Origin: Anaerolinea thermolimosa | GTDB taxonomy: Bacteria; Chloroflexota; Anaerolineae; Anaerolineales; Anaerolineaceae | NCBI RefSeq assembly: GCF_001050195.2 | Contig: NZ_DF967965.1 | Span: 2,534,014-2,583,112, forward strand | Direction of reading: 5' to 3' | DNA: 49,099 nt | Shown: positions 6,745 through 13,014 of the stretch, piece by piece | Position numbering within the stretch: the first letter of the stretch is position 1 | How the letters are laid out: each line of letters starts with the position of its first letter | Notes under the pieces: model-generated | Told to the model about the DNA's origin: nothing | The model's input: the letters and a program-made list of their open reading frames with translations, nothing else | Database searches by the model: none | Translations under genes and position numbers: made by a program

Positions 6745-6996
6745 CTAAAATGGGATTTTGGTAGGTGATCCCATGACCCATCCACGTTGGGTTTCTATGA
6801 AAACCGCAAGGTGGATTTTTTGTCCTTTAGGACGGGTCAGGTAAACAATGACCCTGCCGTTGTCCTGGATGCGGATGATCTTTTGGATGATCCATTTCGT
6901 CCGTCTAGAGACCACCAGGCTGCCGGGCCGCCACTCGCCCCGGTCTGGTGTGGGAAGGGATTGGATTTCCACGACTGCCGAGGACGCCGAGGACAT
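6745..6996 (-). CDS. Hypothetical small basic protein
   Basis: An 83-residue soluble protein, not recognised. The middle is rich in beta-strand residues (WIIQKIIRIQDNGRVIVYL), which suggests a small SH3/KOW-like barrel (inference). AGGGAGG six nt before the ATG at 6996 supports the start. Its start lies 2 bp from the stop of the SWIM-domain gene upstream, so the two are cotranscribed. A hairpin with loop GCTACCC follows the stop at about 6710-6730. Confidence 0.55.
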   Translation of the reverse strand: MSSASSAVVEIQSLPTPDRGEWRPGSLVVSRRTKWIIQKIIRIQDNGRVIVYLTRPKGQKIHLAVFIETQRGWVMGSPTKIPF

Positions 6997-6998
6997 TG

Positions 6999-7298
6999 TT
7001 AACCTCCCTGCTGCACGAACAGAATATGCTTGCAGGGGAACCACTGCCCGTTAGATTCAAAGTCCGGGCAGGTGCAGCCAAAAGCAATACGCCCCTGCGC
7101 TTCTACCCGTGAAACCACATACAGCCGGGGATACCGCCGGTGGGTATGGCTCGACCATACCTCCCAGAGGGTGATGGTTTTGCCCTCACCGCGATAAAAC
7201 TGCCGAGACTGAATTTGAAAGCAGTCTTTTTTGACAGCATCAAGCATTCGCTCTCGGCGTTTTGCAGCTTCGCTGCCGATAAAACCTCTTACGTTCAT
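6999..7298 (-). CDS. SWIM zinc-finger domain protein
   Basis: A 99-residue protein ending in FGCTCPDFESNGQWFPCKH, a C-x-C-x(n)-C-x-H pattern typical of SWIM zinc fingers, which bind DNA or proteins. The N-terminal half is basic (SEAAKRRERML) and the centre, WEVWSSHTHRRYPRLYVVSR, is beta-rich. Of two ATG codons, 7298 is preferred because AAAGGAGG lies 6 nt away; the one at 7304 abuts the Shine-Dalgarno. It is translationally linked with the next gene, whose ribosome site overlaps its stop codon. A two-hairpin leader precedes it (7313-7374). Confidence 0.75.
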   Translation of the reverse strand: MNVRGFIGSEAAKRRERMLDAVKKDCFQIQSRQFYRGEGKTITLWEVWSSHTHRRYPRLYVVSRVEAQGRIAFGCTCPDFESNGQWFPCKHILFVQQGG

Positions 7299-7312
7299 GG
7301 TCATCCTCCTTT

Positions 7313-7374
7313 GGGTCAGTGCCGCACCACTGACCCGGTGAAATGAATGGGTCAGTGGGCTGGAGCGGCAGCCC
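7313..7374 (-). promoter_or_regulatory. Two-hairpin leader, type 2, copy 1
   Basis: GGGTCAGT/ACTGACCC (7313-7336) and GGGCTG/CAGCCC (7357-7374) are separated by an unpaired stretch. The first abuts AAAGGAGG of the SWIM gene. A copy of the same design, with different bases, lies at 7618-7676 before the next gene. Confidence 0.5.
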
Positions 7375-7393
7375 AAATTCGGACTAGATCGGA

Positions 7394-7603
7394 CTAGAAC
7401 GGGACTTCTTCGGCTTTGGCAGGTGGCACGTTGTAGTAGCGCATGACGCGGTACTTCCAACTCCACCACCCGCGCTCGATCACCTTGAAGCAGTCGAGAC
7501 AAATCACGTACTCTTTGATGTCGTCCCAAACCCCAGCGGAGTAAGAGTAGTGATACCCGCCGGTACTAGCCACAATTGTGCGCCGATGAGGGCAGCGTTT
7601 CAT
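7394..7603 (-). CDS. Small zinc-ribbon-like protein
   Basis: A 69-residue protein with CPH near the N-terminus and CLDC in the middle, which could form one zinc site (inference). It is otherwise rich in aromatic residues (YHYSYSAGVWDD, GWWSWKYRVMRYY). GAAGGAGG eight nt before the ATG at 7603 fixes the start. It is the first gene of the leftward cluster 7603-5680 and diverges from the RHH gene at 7783. I do not recognise a family. Confidence 0.55.
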   Translation of the reverse strand: MKRCPHRRTIVASTGGYHYSYSAGVWDDIKEYVICLDCFKVIERGWWSWKYRVMRYYNVPPAKAEEVPF

Positions 7604-7617
7604 AGCAATCCTCCTTC

Positions 7618-7676
7618 GGGTCGGCTCCGCGCCGCCGACCCAGGGGTATGAGTCGGCGGGTTGGCGCGGCAACCCG
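7618..7676 (-). promoter_or_regulatory. Two-hairpin leader, type 2, copy 2
   Basis: GGGTCGGC/GCCGACCC (7618-7641) and CGGGTT/AACCCG (7657-7676) keep the shape of the leader at 7313-7374 although the stem bases differ. The first hairpin abuts the GAAGGAGG ribosome site. Confidence 0.5.
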
Positions 7677-7720
7677 AAAGAGAGACAGGCGAGCGATATA
7701 ACCTTGTTAAGGTGCGGGGG

Positions 7721-7758
7721 TTGACATTTGCAGCCATCTGTTATAACATCGTTATAAC
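7721..7758 (+). promoter_or_regulatory. Promoter and twin palindromic operator of the RHH gene
   Basis: TTGACA (7721-7726) is followed by two copies of the perfect palindrome GTTATAAC (7740-7747 and 7751-7758) separated by ATC. The first overlaps a TATAAC -10 box with a short 15-bp spacer. The arrangement suits autorepression by the ribbon-helix-helix protein it precedes. Confidence 0.6.
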
Positions 7759-7782
7759 AAATGACCGCTCGGAGACATCTTG

Positions 7783-8187
7783 ATGAAGATCAAAGGCTTT
7801 CGGCTTTCTGACGAAACTCAGACCCAGATTGCCTGGCTGGCTAAACGAAAGGGGGTGACAGCCACCGACATCGTCCGCATGGCCGTTGCTGAAATGTTCC
7901 AGCAGGAGATTGCACGCCTGCCCCGCTTCCGGTTGCGTGAACAGGTCTTGTATCTCAACGACCAACCTGTGGTGTTCTGCACCGACCGCTTGCTGACCGA
8001 ACTCCCCGAAACGTTTCTGCTCCAGCTGGAGCACGGTACGGCTGACCCGATGGAGACGATGATCTATCTCATCTTCACTATCGCCCGCATCGGGGAGCCT
8101 GTCCAGATTGATGAACAGGCTCTGAATGACTTGATCGGCTGGTCACTCCCGTCCCTAAAAGGCGATCAGGATGAGGGGCGCGGGTAG
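7783..8187 (+). CDS. Ribbon-helix-helix regulator
   Basis: A 134-residue protein. Residues 1-45 (MKIKGFRLSDETQTQIAWLA, then KRKGVTATDIVRMAVAE) have the strand-helix-helix pattern of CopG/Arc-type DNA-binding domains. The remaining 90 residues are mainly helical and not recognised; they could be an oligomerisation or effector domain. The ATG at 7783 is used; an upstream TTG is also in frame. It is the only rightward gene in this part of the element. Palindromes GTTATAAC in its promoter argue for autoregulation and perhaps control of the divergent leftward cluster. It converges on the gene at 8208. Confidence 0.7.
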   Translation: MKIKGFRLSDETQTQIAWLAKRKGVTATDIVRMAVAEMFQQEIARLPRFRLREQVLYLNDQPVVFCTDRLLTELPETFLLQLEHGTADPMETMIYLIFTIARIGEPVQIDEQALNDLIGWSLPSLKGDQDEGRG

Positions 8188-8207
8188 CGCCCCTCAGGGG
8201 GCAAGAG

Positions 8208-8441
8208 TCACATCTTGGGGCGCATCATCGCGATGGACACCAGGATAAGGCGGAGGGTCTCCAGGGCTTCAGGCGAAATCTCGACCTGCCGACCTGCAAG
8301 AAACTCTTCCACTTCCTTCCTGACTTTCGGGTCTCGAATGCGCTTGCGAATCTCACACACGAGTTCCTGCGCTTCTTTCTCCGAAAGAACACGCCCACCG
8401 ATGCGCACCCCACGCTCTTGCCAGTCACGGTTTCTTGGCAT
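8208..8441 (-). CDS. Hypothetical small helical protein
   Basis: A 77-residue, highly charged, mostly helical protein starting MPRNRDWQERGVRIGGRVLS with no recognised domain. GGAGGTG five nt before the ATG at 8441 supports the start. The segment RIRDPKVRKEVEEFLAGRQV is amphipathic. The gene is leftward, downstream of nearly 600 bp of noncoding structured DNA, and converges with the RHH gene. Confidence 0.5.
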   Translation of the reverse strand: MPRNRDWQERGVRIGGRVLSEKEAQELVCEIRKRIRDPKVRKEVEEFLAGRQVEISPEALETLRLILVSIAMMRPKM

Positions 8442-8866
8442 ACCGCACCTCCAGAAGGAATTGGGGCGGCAACCGTCCTGGCGGGTGACCTTCCCCCGTC
8501 TTTTCGAAATAAGACGGCGGAACATCACGCTTCCGAAAACCTTTGTGGGTTGTTAAGGTGCAGTCCGGGTTTATCCGCCCGGTCGGGAATTTGGCATGGC
8601 GGGCAGGATGGGTATCCTGCCCGGCGGGGGATTGGACGCCGCAACCCGTTCCCGGCTGTGCCGGAGTTTGCGCCCGCTCCCCCAATCAAATTTGGGTATT
8701 GCAGGCTCTCACCTCCTTTCGGGTGGATTTTGGCGTCCGGCGGGCAGAGCCGGAATTGTGGAATGTGCGGCTTCCGTTTTGCCGCACACATCTCCCGGTC
8801 TTGAAGGGAATGTTTGTGACATTCCCTATCTTGCAGGAGACGCCTGTTTATTCCGCCCCGCCAAAA

Positions 8867-8906
8867 CCGCCCTGCCGGAGTTGCACCGGCGGAACTACGA
8901 GGGCGG
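8867..8906 (-). ncRNA. tRNA-top-half-like element, copy F
   Basis: Minus strand: stem CCGCCC/GGGCGG, T-arm-like hairpin GCCGG-TGCAACT-CCGGC, linker with GTAGTT. Confidence 0.55.
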
Positions 8907-8955
8907 ATGGCAGACTTGTTGCGTTTGTAAGGTTCTGCGCCCCTTGCGGGCAGGT

Positions 8956-8999
8956 CACTCCTGCGGGACTTGCACCCACACACAGCACTCTGCGGAGTG
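8956..8999 (-). ncRNA. tRNA-top-half-like element, copy D
   Basis: Minus strand: stem CACTCC/GGAGTG, T-arm-like hairpin GTGGG-TGCAAGT-CCCGC, linker with AGAGTGC, followed by CCCGCAAGGGG and CAGAACCTTACAAAC. A hairpin with loop GGCTACCCG (about 9007-9030) separates it from the stop of the upstream gene. Confidence 0.55.
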
Positions 9000-9038
9000 A
9001 AGAGAGAGATGAGCGGGTAGCCCATCTCGTGGAACAAA

Positions 9039-9215
9039 CTATCTGCGCTTCAGCGCCCCGGTCAACACGCTCACCAGCGCCGCTCTGCGCTCTTCGTTAT
9101 CCCGGCTCAGTGCCAGGATGAGCAGCACCTTGAGCGCCAGCAAGCCGCCCAGGAACAGTATCGGCGTGACGACCAGCAACAGCGCCGCAAGCGCAAACGC
9201 CATTTGGGGATTCAC
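9039..9215 (-). CDS. Small membrane protein, 58 residues
   Basis: Starts with GTG at 9215, five nt after AGGAGGTG. The first 38 residues form one long or two short hydrophobic segments (ALAALLLVVTPILFLGGLLA, then LKVLLILAL), followed by a basic cytosolic tail (DNEERRAALVSVLTGALKRR). Family unknown. A 13-bp hairpin (9231-9280) immediately upstream could control access to the ribosome site. It may be an accessory component of the element's envelope machinery (inference from size and location only). Confidence 0.6.
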   Translation of the reverse strand: MNPQMAFALAALLLVVTPILFLGGLLALKVLLILALSRDNEERRAALVSVLTGALKRR

Positions 9216-9230
9216 GGTTCACCTCCTGTC

Positions 9231-9280
9231 TTTGGGATCCCCGTCCGCCGTCCCCCCTCACCGCAGGCGGGGATCCCAAA
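9231..9280 (-). promoter_or_regulatory. Large leader hairpin before the 58-residue membrane protein
   Basis: A perfect 13-bp stem TTTGGGATCCCCG/CGGGGATCCCAAA lies between copy B of the tRNA-like element and the AGGAGGTG ribosome site. Confidence 0.6.
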
Positions 9281-9349
9281 GCGGAGCGCCCGCGTCACCC
9301 GTTGTTAACGTTCCACGTCCTCACAGGGCTTGTGGCCACCGGGAGAAGT

Positions 9350-9394
9350 TGACCCGTGCGGACTTGCACCGCATTCCGGCACTGTGCCGGGTCA
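9350..9394 (-). ncRNA. tRNA-top-half-like element, copy B
   Basis: Minus strand: 7-bp stem TGACCCG/CGGGTCA stacked on T-arm-like hairpin TGCGG-TGCAAGT-CCGCA, linker with CACAGTGC. The downstream tail is GAACGTTAACAACG (about 9301-9314). It lies right behind a terminator T-run. Confidence 0.6.
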
Positions 9395-9397
9395 TAA

Positions 9398-9440
9398 CAA
9401 AAAAGCCAGAACCTGCCGCATCTGCGGGAAAGGCTCTGGC
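9398..9440 (-). terminator. Intrinsic terminator in front of copy B
   Basis: On the minus strand GCCAGA...TCTGGC closes a long stem followed by TTTTTTG. Together with the promoter at 9501-9528 it bounds a transcript of roughly 95 nt. Confidence 0.65.
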
Positions 9441-9500
9441 GGGTAGCCATCGCATCGGGGAGGCTTGTGGCCGTCCCTGAATTGTTGTTGTTCTGGTTGT

Positions 9501-9528
9501 ATTATAACAATTTTTTGGTCGTGTGCAA
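9501..9528 (-). promoter_or_regulatory. Leftward promoter
   Basis: Minus strand TTGCAC (9528-9523), 16 bp, TATAAT (9506-9501) in a local AT-rich patch. It lies between two terminators, so it starts either a small RNA or an attenuated transcript of the 58-residue membrane protein. Confidence 0.6.
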
Positions 9529-9530
9529 GT

Positions 9531-9560
9531 AAAAAAAATACGCAGGCGGGTAGCCTGCGT
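9531..9560 (-). terminator. Terminator of the 40-residue membrane protein gene
   Basis: Minus strand stem CGCAGGC/GCCTGCG with loop TACCC followed by a T8 run, 7 bp after the stop codon at 9568. Confidence 0.75.
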
Positions 9561-9567
9561 ATTGGCG

Positions 9568-9690
9568 TCAGCGCCGGACATACCGTTGCAATCTCTCTTC
9601 GATTGGGTAGTCGCGCTTCAGGTAGATCAACATCCAAATCCACCAGCCAACCATGCCACCGATGAGAAAAACAGCCAGAATGGTTTCCAT
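9568..9690 (-). CDS. Small membrane protein, 40 residues
   Basis: Encodes METILAVFLIGGMVGWWIWM then LIYLKRDYPIEERLQRYVRR: one transmembrane helix (about residues 4-23) and a basic cytosolic tail. AGGGAGG lies 6 nt before the ATG at 9690. It is followed at once by an intrinsic terminator, so it ends a transcript. GC-rich hairpins (about 9724-9800) and copy C of the tRNA-like element separate it from the upstream PD-(D/E)XK gene. Function unknown. Confidence 0.6.
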   Translation of the reverse strand: METILAVFLIGGMVGWWIWMLIYLKRDYPIEERLQRYVRR

Positions 9691-9844
9691 CTCTGCCTCC
9701 CTGTGTAGTCTGAAATTGGTGTTTCAGACCGCCCGCGGCGGTCTCCACCCGGCGGGGAACACAACTCTCCTCACCCGGCGGAGAAACCGCCGGGACGGGG
9801 AGACAGAGATTGTGAAGATTCTGCTTTTTGGCGCTTCCGCCAGT

Positions 9845-9888
9845 CGCACCGTAGGGACTTGCACCCTGCTCCGCACTATGCCGGTGCG
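9845..9888 (-). ncRNA. tRNA-top-half-like element, copy C
   Basis: Minus strand: 7-bp stem CGCACCG/CGGTGCG, T-arm-like hairpin AGGG-TGCAAGT-CCCT, linker with CATAGTGC, then hairpin GGCGGAAGCGCC and AGCAGAATCTTCACAA. It begins at the stop codon of the gene at 9890. Confidence 0.6.
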
Positions 9889-9889
9889 C

Positions 9890-11104
9890 TCACCATTCCT
9901 CCGCCCACAGCGGATCTTCCTCGTTCACCTCCGCAAACTTGCCCGCAATCAGCGTCTCCACGTCCGTGGCACAGCCGTGCGCCGCTACGTGACGGCAGTC
10001 CGCCGCCAGCACCCCGCGCTCCTCCACGTTGCGCGCTACAAGCATCACCCGTCCGCCGTTGAGTTCTGCATTCATGCGCCACTTGGCATTCCCCTCATGC
10101 AGGCGCGTGCCGGTTTCCACTTCGACGTACCCTCTCTGCCCGTCCTTTGAGATGCACAGATCCGGGCGCGCGTTGCCCTGCACCTCGGGCAGAATCTCCA
10201 CCGTCCATCCCCGCAGTCTTGCAGCGGTGGCAAACAGCAATACTGCCAGGGTATGCCCTTCCTGCTTCTCGCCTTCGTGGTCCTTCAGCAGGCGCTCCCA
10301 CTCGCCCTCCACCACCTGCCAGCCCAATGCACGGCAGAACTGCCTGCCTTCCTCGCTCAGCCGCGCCACCGCCAGCCGGGTGGGCATATTCCCGGTGACG
10401 CTCATCGAAAGCGTCTGCCGCACAATCAGCCCGCTCTCTTCCAGCGCCTCGAACACCCGCCGGATGGCGCCGCTGCGGTACTGCGCACCGGTGGCATCTC
10501 CCACGTACCGCCCAATCTCGACCTGCACGTTCAAGCCCTCCGCCAGGCACTTCAGCACCATCCCCCGCCGCTTCAGGTGCAGTTCCTCATCCGCCCTGCT
10601 CATCTGCCCGCGCACCTGCCAGCGGTATTCATACGCTCTGGGGATTTTCGGCATCACAAACCCCGCCAGCCGCCCCTCCGACGCAACCGGGACCGGAGGG
10701 GGTGCAGCGGGCAGCAGCGGATTGTCCACATCCACCCTGCGCTGGTAGGGTGACGCCTTTGCCAGCGCCAGTTCCCGCTCCAGCGCGGCAATCTTCGCCT
10801 GTAAGGCGGCGATTTCCGCCGCATGACCGTTGCCGTTCCCGTTACCGTTGGACTTGCCCCAGCCTGCCTGCGGTGTCAGCGAGACTGCCAGAAAGAAACT
10901 GCGCCAGTCCTCCGGCTTCCACGTCCCCGGCGCGCCCGGGTCCAGTTGCCGCATCCGCTCCAGACGCTCCCCGTCCAGCCGGTACGCCAGTTCGGTCAGC
11001 ACCCCCACCAGCGCGCGCACCTTGCGCTCCGCCATGTCGCGGAAGCCGCGCTCCGCCGTCAGCAGGTCATCCAGCATCTTCAACCGCAGATCATCCGCCG
11101 CCAT
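9890..11104 (-). CDS. Winged-helix and PD-(D/E)XK protein, paralogue 1 (replication-relaxation-like)
   Basis: A 404-residue protein. Residues about 1-110 are helical, a Gly/Asn linker (GKSNGNGNGNGHAAEI) leads to a coiled coil (IAALQAKIAALERELALAKA), the middle (about 190-290) looks like tandem winged helices, and the C-terminus has a PD-(D/E)XK-type core: ARPDLCI then GYVEVETG. The gene at 33923 shares the same ending (ARLRGW, PDL, CEVETR, ATD-x-x-TL). Proteins with wHTH plus this fold include replication-relaxation proteins of mobile elements, so it is a candidate for origin nicking or processing. It is the last gene of the pilin operon. The start at 11104 overlaps the preceding gene by 14 bp. 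Confidence 0.6.
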   Translation of the reverse strand: MAADDLRLKMLDDLLTAERGFRDMAERKVRALVGVLTELAYRLDGERLERMRQLDPGAPGTWKPEDWRSFFLAVSLTPQAGWGKSNGNGNGNGHAAEIAALQAKIAALERELALAKASPYQRRVDVDNPLLPAAPPPVPVASEGRLAGFVMPKIPRAYEYRWQVRGQMSRADEELHLKRRGMVLKCLAEGLNVQVEIGRYVGDATGAQYRSGAIRRVFEALEESGLIVRQTLSMSVTGNMPTRLAVARLSEEGRQFCRALGWQVVEGEWERLLKDHEGEKQEGHTLAVLLFATAARLRGWTVEILPEVQGNARPDLCISKDGQRGYVEVETGTRLHEGNAKWRMNAELNGGRVMLVARNVEERGVLAADCRHVAAHGCATDVETLIAGKFAEVNEEDPLWAEEW

Positions 11105-11531
11105 CCAGCGCCTCCAGCGCCGCCTGTACCGCCGCCACTGCGGCGTTGTACTCCCCGATTCCGCTCGCCCATTCCAGCACCGCCTGCGCCGCCGCATCCA
11201 CCTCTGCCCGTGCCGCAGCCAGGCTCTCCACCTTCTGCGTGGACAACCGCCGCCGCACAGCGCCCACCTCAACCTGCACCCGTGCCGGGTCGGGACGCTC
11301 CCCCGCCAGCAGTTCTGCCAGCCGGTTGGTATCCTCCAGCAGCTGCAGGCGCTCCGCCCGATACGCCTGCTGGAGCTTGCGCACCTGCCACTCCTGCCAG
11401 GTGAGCAGCCGCCCGCCTTCCGGGGTAAACACCCGTCCCAGCGCCATCAGCCCCAGCAGCGCCAGAAGTGTCATCACCGCGTACCATCCGCTCTCTTTCT
11501 TCACACCGCTCAAATCAATCTCCACCTGCAC
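11091..11531 (-). CDS. Membrane-anchored coiled-coil protein of the pilin operon
   Basis: A 146-residue protein with one N-terminal transmembrane helix (YAVMTLLALLGLMALG, about 17-32) followed by a long helical, Gln/Glu/Arg/Ala-rich region predicted to form a coiled coil (QQAYRAERLQLLEDTNRLAE). Family not recognised. It lies between the 46-residue membrane protein and the PD-(D/E)XK gene, in one leftward operon starting at the Flp pilin. It could be a periplasm-facing or cytosolic scaffold of the pilus; topology is not decidable by eye. Confidence 0.6.
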   Translation of the reverse strand: MQVEIDLSGVKKESGWYAVMTLLALLGLMALGRVFTPEGGRLLTWQEWQVRKLQQAYRAERLQLLEDTNRLAELLAGERPDPARVQVEVGAVRRRLSTQKVESLAAARAEVDAAAQAVLEWASGIGEYNAAVAAVQAALEALDGGG

Positions 11532-11598
11532 CTCCTCTTGAGAAAACGGCTGTGGTCGAGGGGTGCGCCCCCAGTGAGCGCCTGCCCTCCCTTGCCGG

Positions 11599-11739
11599 TC
11601 ACTGCATCAGGCGCAGCAGGGTGCGGGTCAGCCCCGCGTAGTATCCCGCCAGCGCCTCGGTCAATAACCGTCCCACAAATGCCGTAAGAGCCACTCGAAT
11701 CAGCATCGCCCACATGGCGCCTGCCAGACTTCTGGTCAT
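11599..11739 (-). CDS. Small membrane-associated protein, 46 residues
   Basis: Starts MTRSLAGAMWAMLIRVALTA, six nt after GGAGGTGA, and ends LTRTLLRLMQ. It is one amphipathic or membrane-spanning helical protein with basic ends. Its place between a TadG-like protein and a coiled-coil anchor suggests a structural role in the pilus operon (inference). Too short for a family assignment. Confidence 0.55.
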   Translation of the reverse strand: MTRSLAGAMWAMLIRVALTAFVGRLLTEALAGYYAGLTRTLLRLMQ

Positions 11740-11814
11740 CGCTCACCTCCAGTATGGGATGATGAGCGTCCACGCCCCAGTGACGTCGGACTGCCCCGGG
11801 GGTTCCTTCCGACG

Positions 11815-12267
11815 TCACTGCAATCCGGCAAAGCGCATTCGGGCGTTTACAGCCGTCCGAATGGTCACCTCCTGTCCGAATGTAACCATGAGAGGCACAC
11901 GGGCCTGTGCCCGGCACTCCGCCTGTCCGTTCTCCCAGTCCAGCCGCAGGGAAAGGCTGGGGGAATACTTCACCGCGCTCTTCTCCTCCAGCATCTGGTA
12001 GAACGTGTTCTGCGCCCGTCCTACCAGATACCAGTTCTGAAGGTAGCGGTCGTCCCTGATCCGCTGCCACGTTGTCCGGTCGGAAATGCTCCAGGACACA
12101 TCCTCACAGGCGGCATCCGTCGCCTGCGCCAGCCGTCCGCGCACGTACAGCAGTCGTGCGCCGTCTCCAACCAGCATCAGCAGCGGAATGAGCACCAGTC
12201 CCAGAAACGCCGCCGTCCATGCCAGGCTGGAGCCGCGCTCCCGTTCTCGCCGGGTTTTGGGAATCAT
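11815..12267 (-). CDS. TadG-like pilus assembly protein
   Basis: A 150-residue protein with a basic N-terminus (RRERERGSSLAW), a transmembrane helix (AAFLGLVLIPLLMLVGDGAR) and then RLLYVRGRLAQATDAA. This is the hallmark of TadG/TadE-type proteins, where a hydrophobic stem is followed by a helix with a QxAxDAA pattern. Classical TadG is several hundred residues long with a vWA domain; here only a short extracellular part follows. The start lies 2 bp from the TadE-like stop. It is a likely minor pseudopilin or envelope tether of the Flp pilus. Confidence 0.7.
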   Translation of the reverse strand: MIPKTRRERERGSSLAWTAAFLGLVLIPLLMLVGDGARLLYVRGRLAQATDAACEDVSWSISDRTTWQRIRDDRYLQNWYLVGRAQNTFYQMLEEKSAVKYSPSLSLRLDWENGQAECRAQARVPLMVTFGQEVTIRTAVNARMRFAGLQ

Positions 12268-12268
12268 C

Positions 12269-12682
12269 TCACCAGCCCTCCTGCCGGAATATAGCGTTCG
12301 CCCGTCCCTGAAACTCTGCCGGGGTGGATACCCCGAACAGCCTGCCCAGCCCGCCGAAGTAGTTCGGCACCCGGTAGGTCACCGATACGGTGATCGGGCT
12401 GCCGGGCTGTCCGCCGCCCGTCACGGATACGGTGTAGTTGCCCACCCGCACCGCTGAGAGTTTGTTCTGCGCCGCAGCGTAGGCGGCGCTGACCGGCGCA
12501 GTCTGCGCCATGCTTCCCATGCGCGCTCCGTACTCGGCGGCGTTCGCGGCGTTGATCGCCGCAAAGCCCAGCAATGCCAGGTTCACCAGTCCCAGCGAGA
12601 CCAGCAGCAGGACGGGCAGGGCGAAGGCGGCTTCGTCCAGTTCCGCGCGGCGCGATCCCAACCGTTGTATCCACCGTCTCAT
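12269..12682 (-). CDS. TadE-like minor pilin
   Basis: A 137-residue protein with basic N-terminus, AELDEAAFALPVLLLVSLGL as prepilin-like hydrophobic stem, and a 90-residue extracellular beta-rich domain (VRVGNYTVSVTGGGQPGSPI). TadE proteins are processed by the Tad prepilin peptidase and act as minor pilins. The motif AELDE just before the stem is shared with the Flp pilin upstream (AELDEKALLIALF), suggesting a common cleavage signal. It follows the pilin directly in the operon. Confidence 0.75.
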   Translation of the reverse strand: MRRWIQRLGSRRAELDEAAFALPVLLLVSLGLVNLALLGFAAINAANAAEYGARMGSMAQTAPVSAAYAAAQNKLSAVRVGNYTVSVTGGGQPGSPITVSVTYRVPNYFGGLGRLFGVSTPAEFQGRANAIFRQEGW

Positions 12683-12699
12683 CCCTGCCCTCCTTGCGC

Positions 12700-12864
12700 C
12701 TAACTGCCCAGCGTGGTTGCTAGCTGCTGGAACTTGGCAGCAATCGCCTGACCCAGCGGGGACAGACCCACAATTGCCGCGATGACGAACAGGGCGATGA
12801 GCAGGGCTTTTTCGTCCAGCTCAGCCCGCGCAGATTGAAGACGAACGTACAGTTTAGCAAACAT
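12700..12864 (-). CDS. flp: Flp-type pilin
   Basis: A 54-residue major pilin candidate: short basic leader MFAKLYVRLQSARAE, then LDEKALLIALFVIAAIVGLS and a short helical tail. Flp pilins of Tad systems have this size, an acidic residue at the start of the hydrophobic helix, and assembly through that helix. The start is set by GGAGGTTGTTGT before the ATG at 12864. A promoter (12949-12977) and an 80-nt leader precede it. It is the first gene of the operon down to 9890. The peptidase that would process it is at 15391. Confidence 0.8.
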   Translation of the reverse strand: MFAKLYVRLQSARAELDEKALLIALFVIAAIVGLSPLGQAIAAKFQQLATTLGS

Positions 12865-12948
12865 ACAACAACCTCCTTGAAATGAAATGGATTTAAAGCA
12901 AAACGAGCACCACCCCGGGGCAGGGGCTTTTGGTGCACGTCTGCCTGT

Positions 12949-12977
12949 ATCATACCGAAAACGAACCGTTCGCGCAA
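12949..12977 (-). promoter_or_regulatory. Promoter of the pilin operon
   Basis: Minus strand TTGCGC (12977-12972), 17 bp, TATGAT (12954-12949). The spacer contains the palindrome CGAACCGTTCG, and the operator at 12982-12996 lies just upstream of the -35 box. Confidence 0.6.
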
Positions 12978-12981
12978 GTTG

Positions 12982-12996
12982 CGCAGTTGTACTGCG
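12982..12996. promoter_or_regulatory. Operator-like palindrome O1
   Basis: CGCAGTTGTACTGCG has 6-bp inverted arms around TGT. The same sequence recurs at 14763-14777 and, inverted, at 14838-14850. It lies between the divergent promoters of the Flp pilin and the HTH-ImmA gene. Confidence 0.65.
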
Positions 12997-13014
12997 TGTT
13001 TTTTACATCCCTCG

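Larger units (their letters stand above)
8442..9038. other. 600-bp noncoding stretch rich in hairpins
   Basis: No credible gene is seen. On the minus strand it holds copies D and F of the tRNA-top-half-like element, hairpins GGGAATGT/ACATTCCC (near 8815), TGTGCGGC/GCCGCACA (near 8775) and TCCGG/CCGGA (near 8740), a strong Shine-Dalgarno AAAGGAGGTGA (8710-8720) with no plausible start behind it, and a tail TTAACAACCC (near 8550) like the one after copies A and B. Confidence 0.5.

Noticed and set aside
8525-9037. Long minus-strand open frame
   Set aside because: It runs through several hairpins and tRNA-like elements, with no ribosome site at a start and no protein-like composition.
9321-9581. 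Minus-strand open frame over promoter and terminators
   Set aside because: It covers a promoter, two terminators and copy B; composition is not coding.
12960-12972. LexA/SOS box at CGAACCGTTCG in the pilin promoter
   Set aside because: The spacing between half-sites is 1 bp, not the 4 bp of the Firmicutes/Actinobacteria box; kept only as a palindrome.
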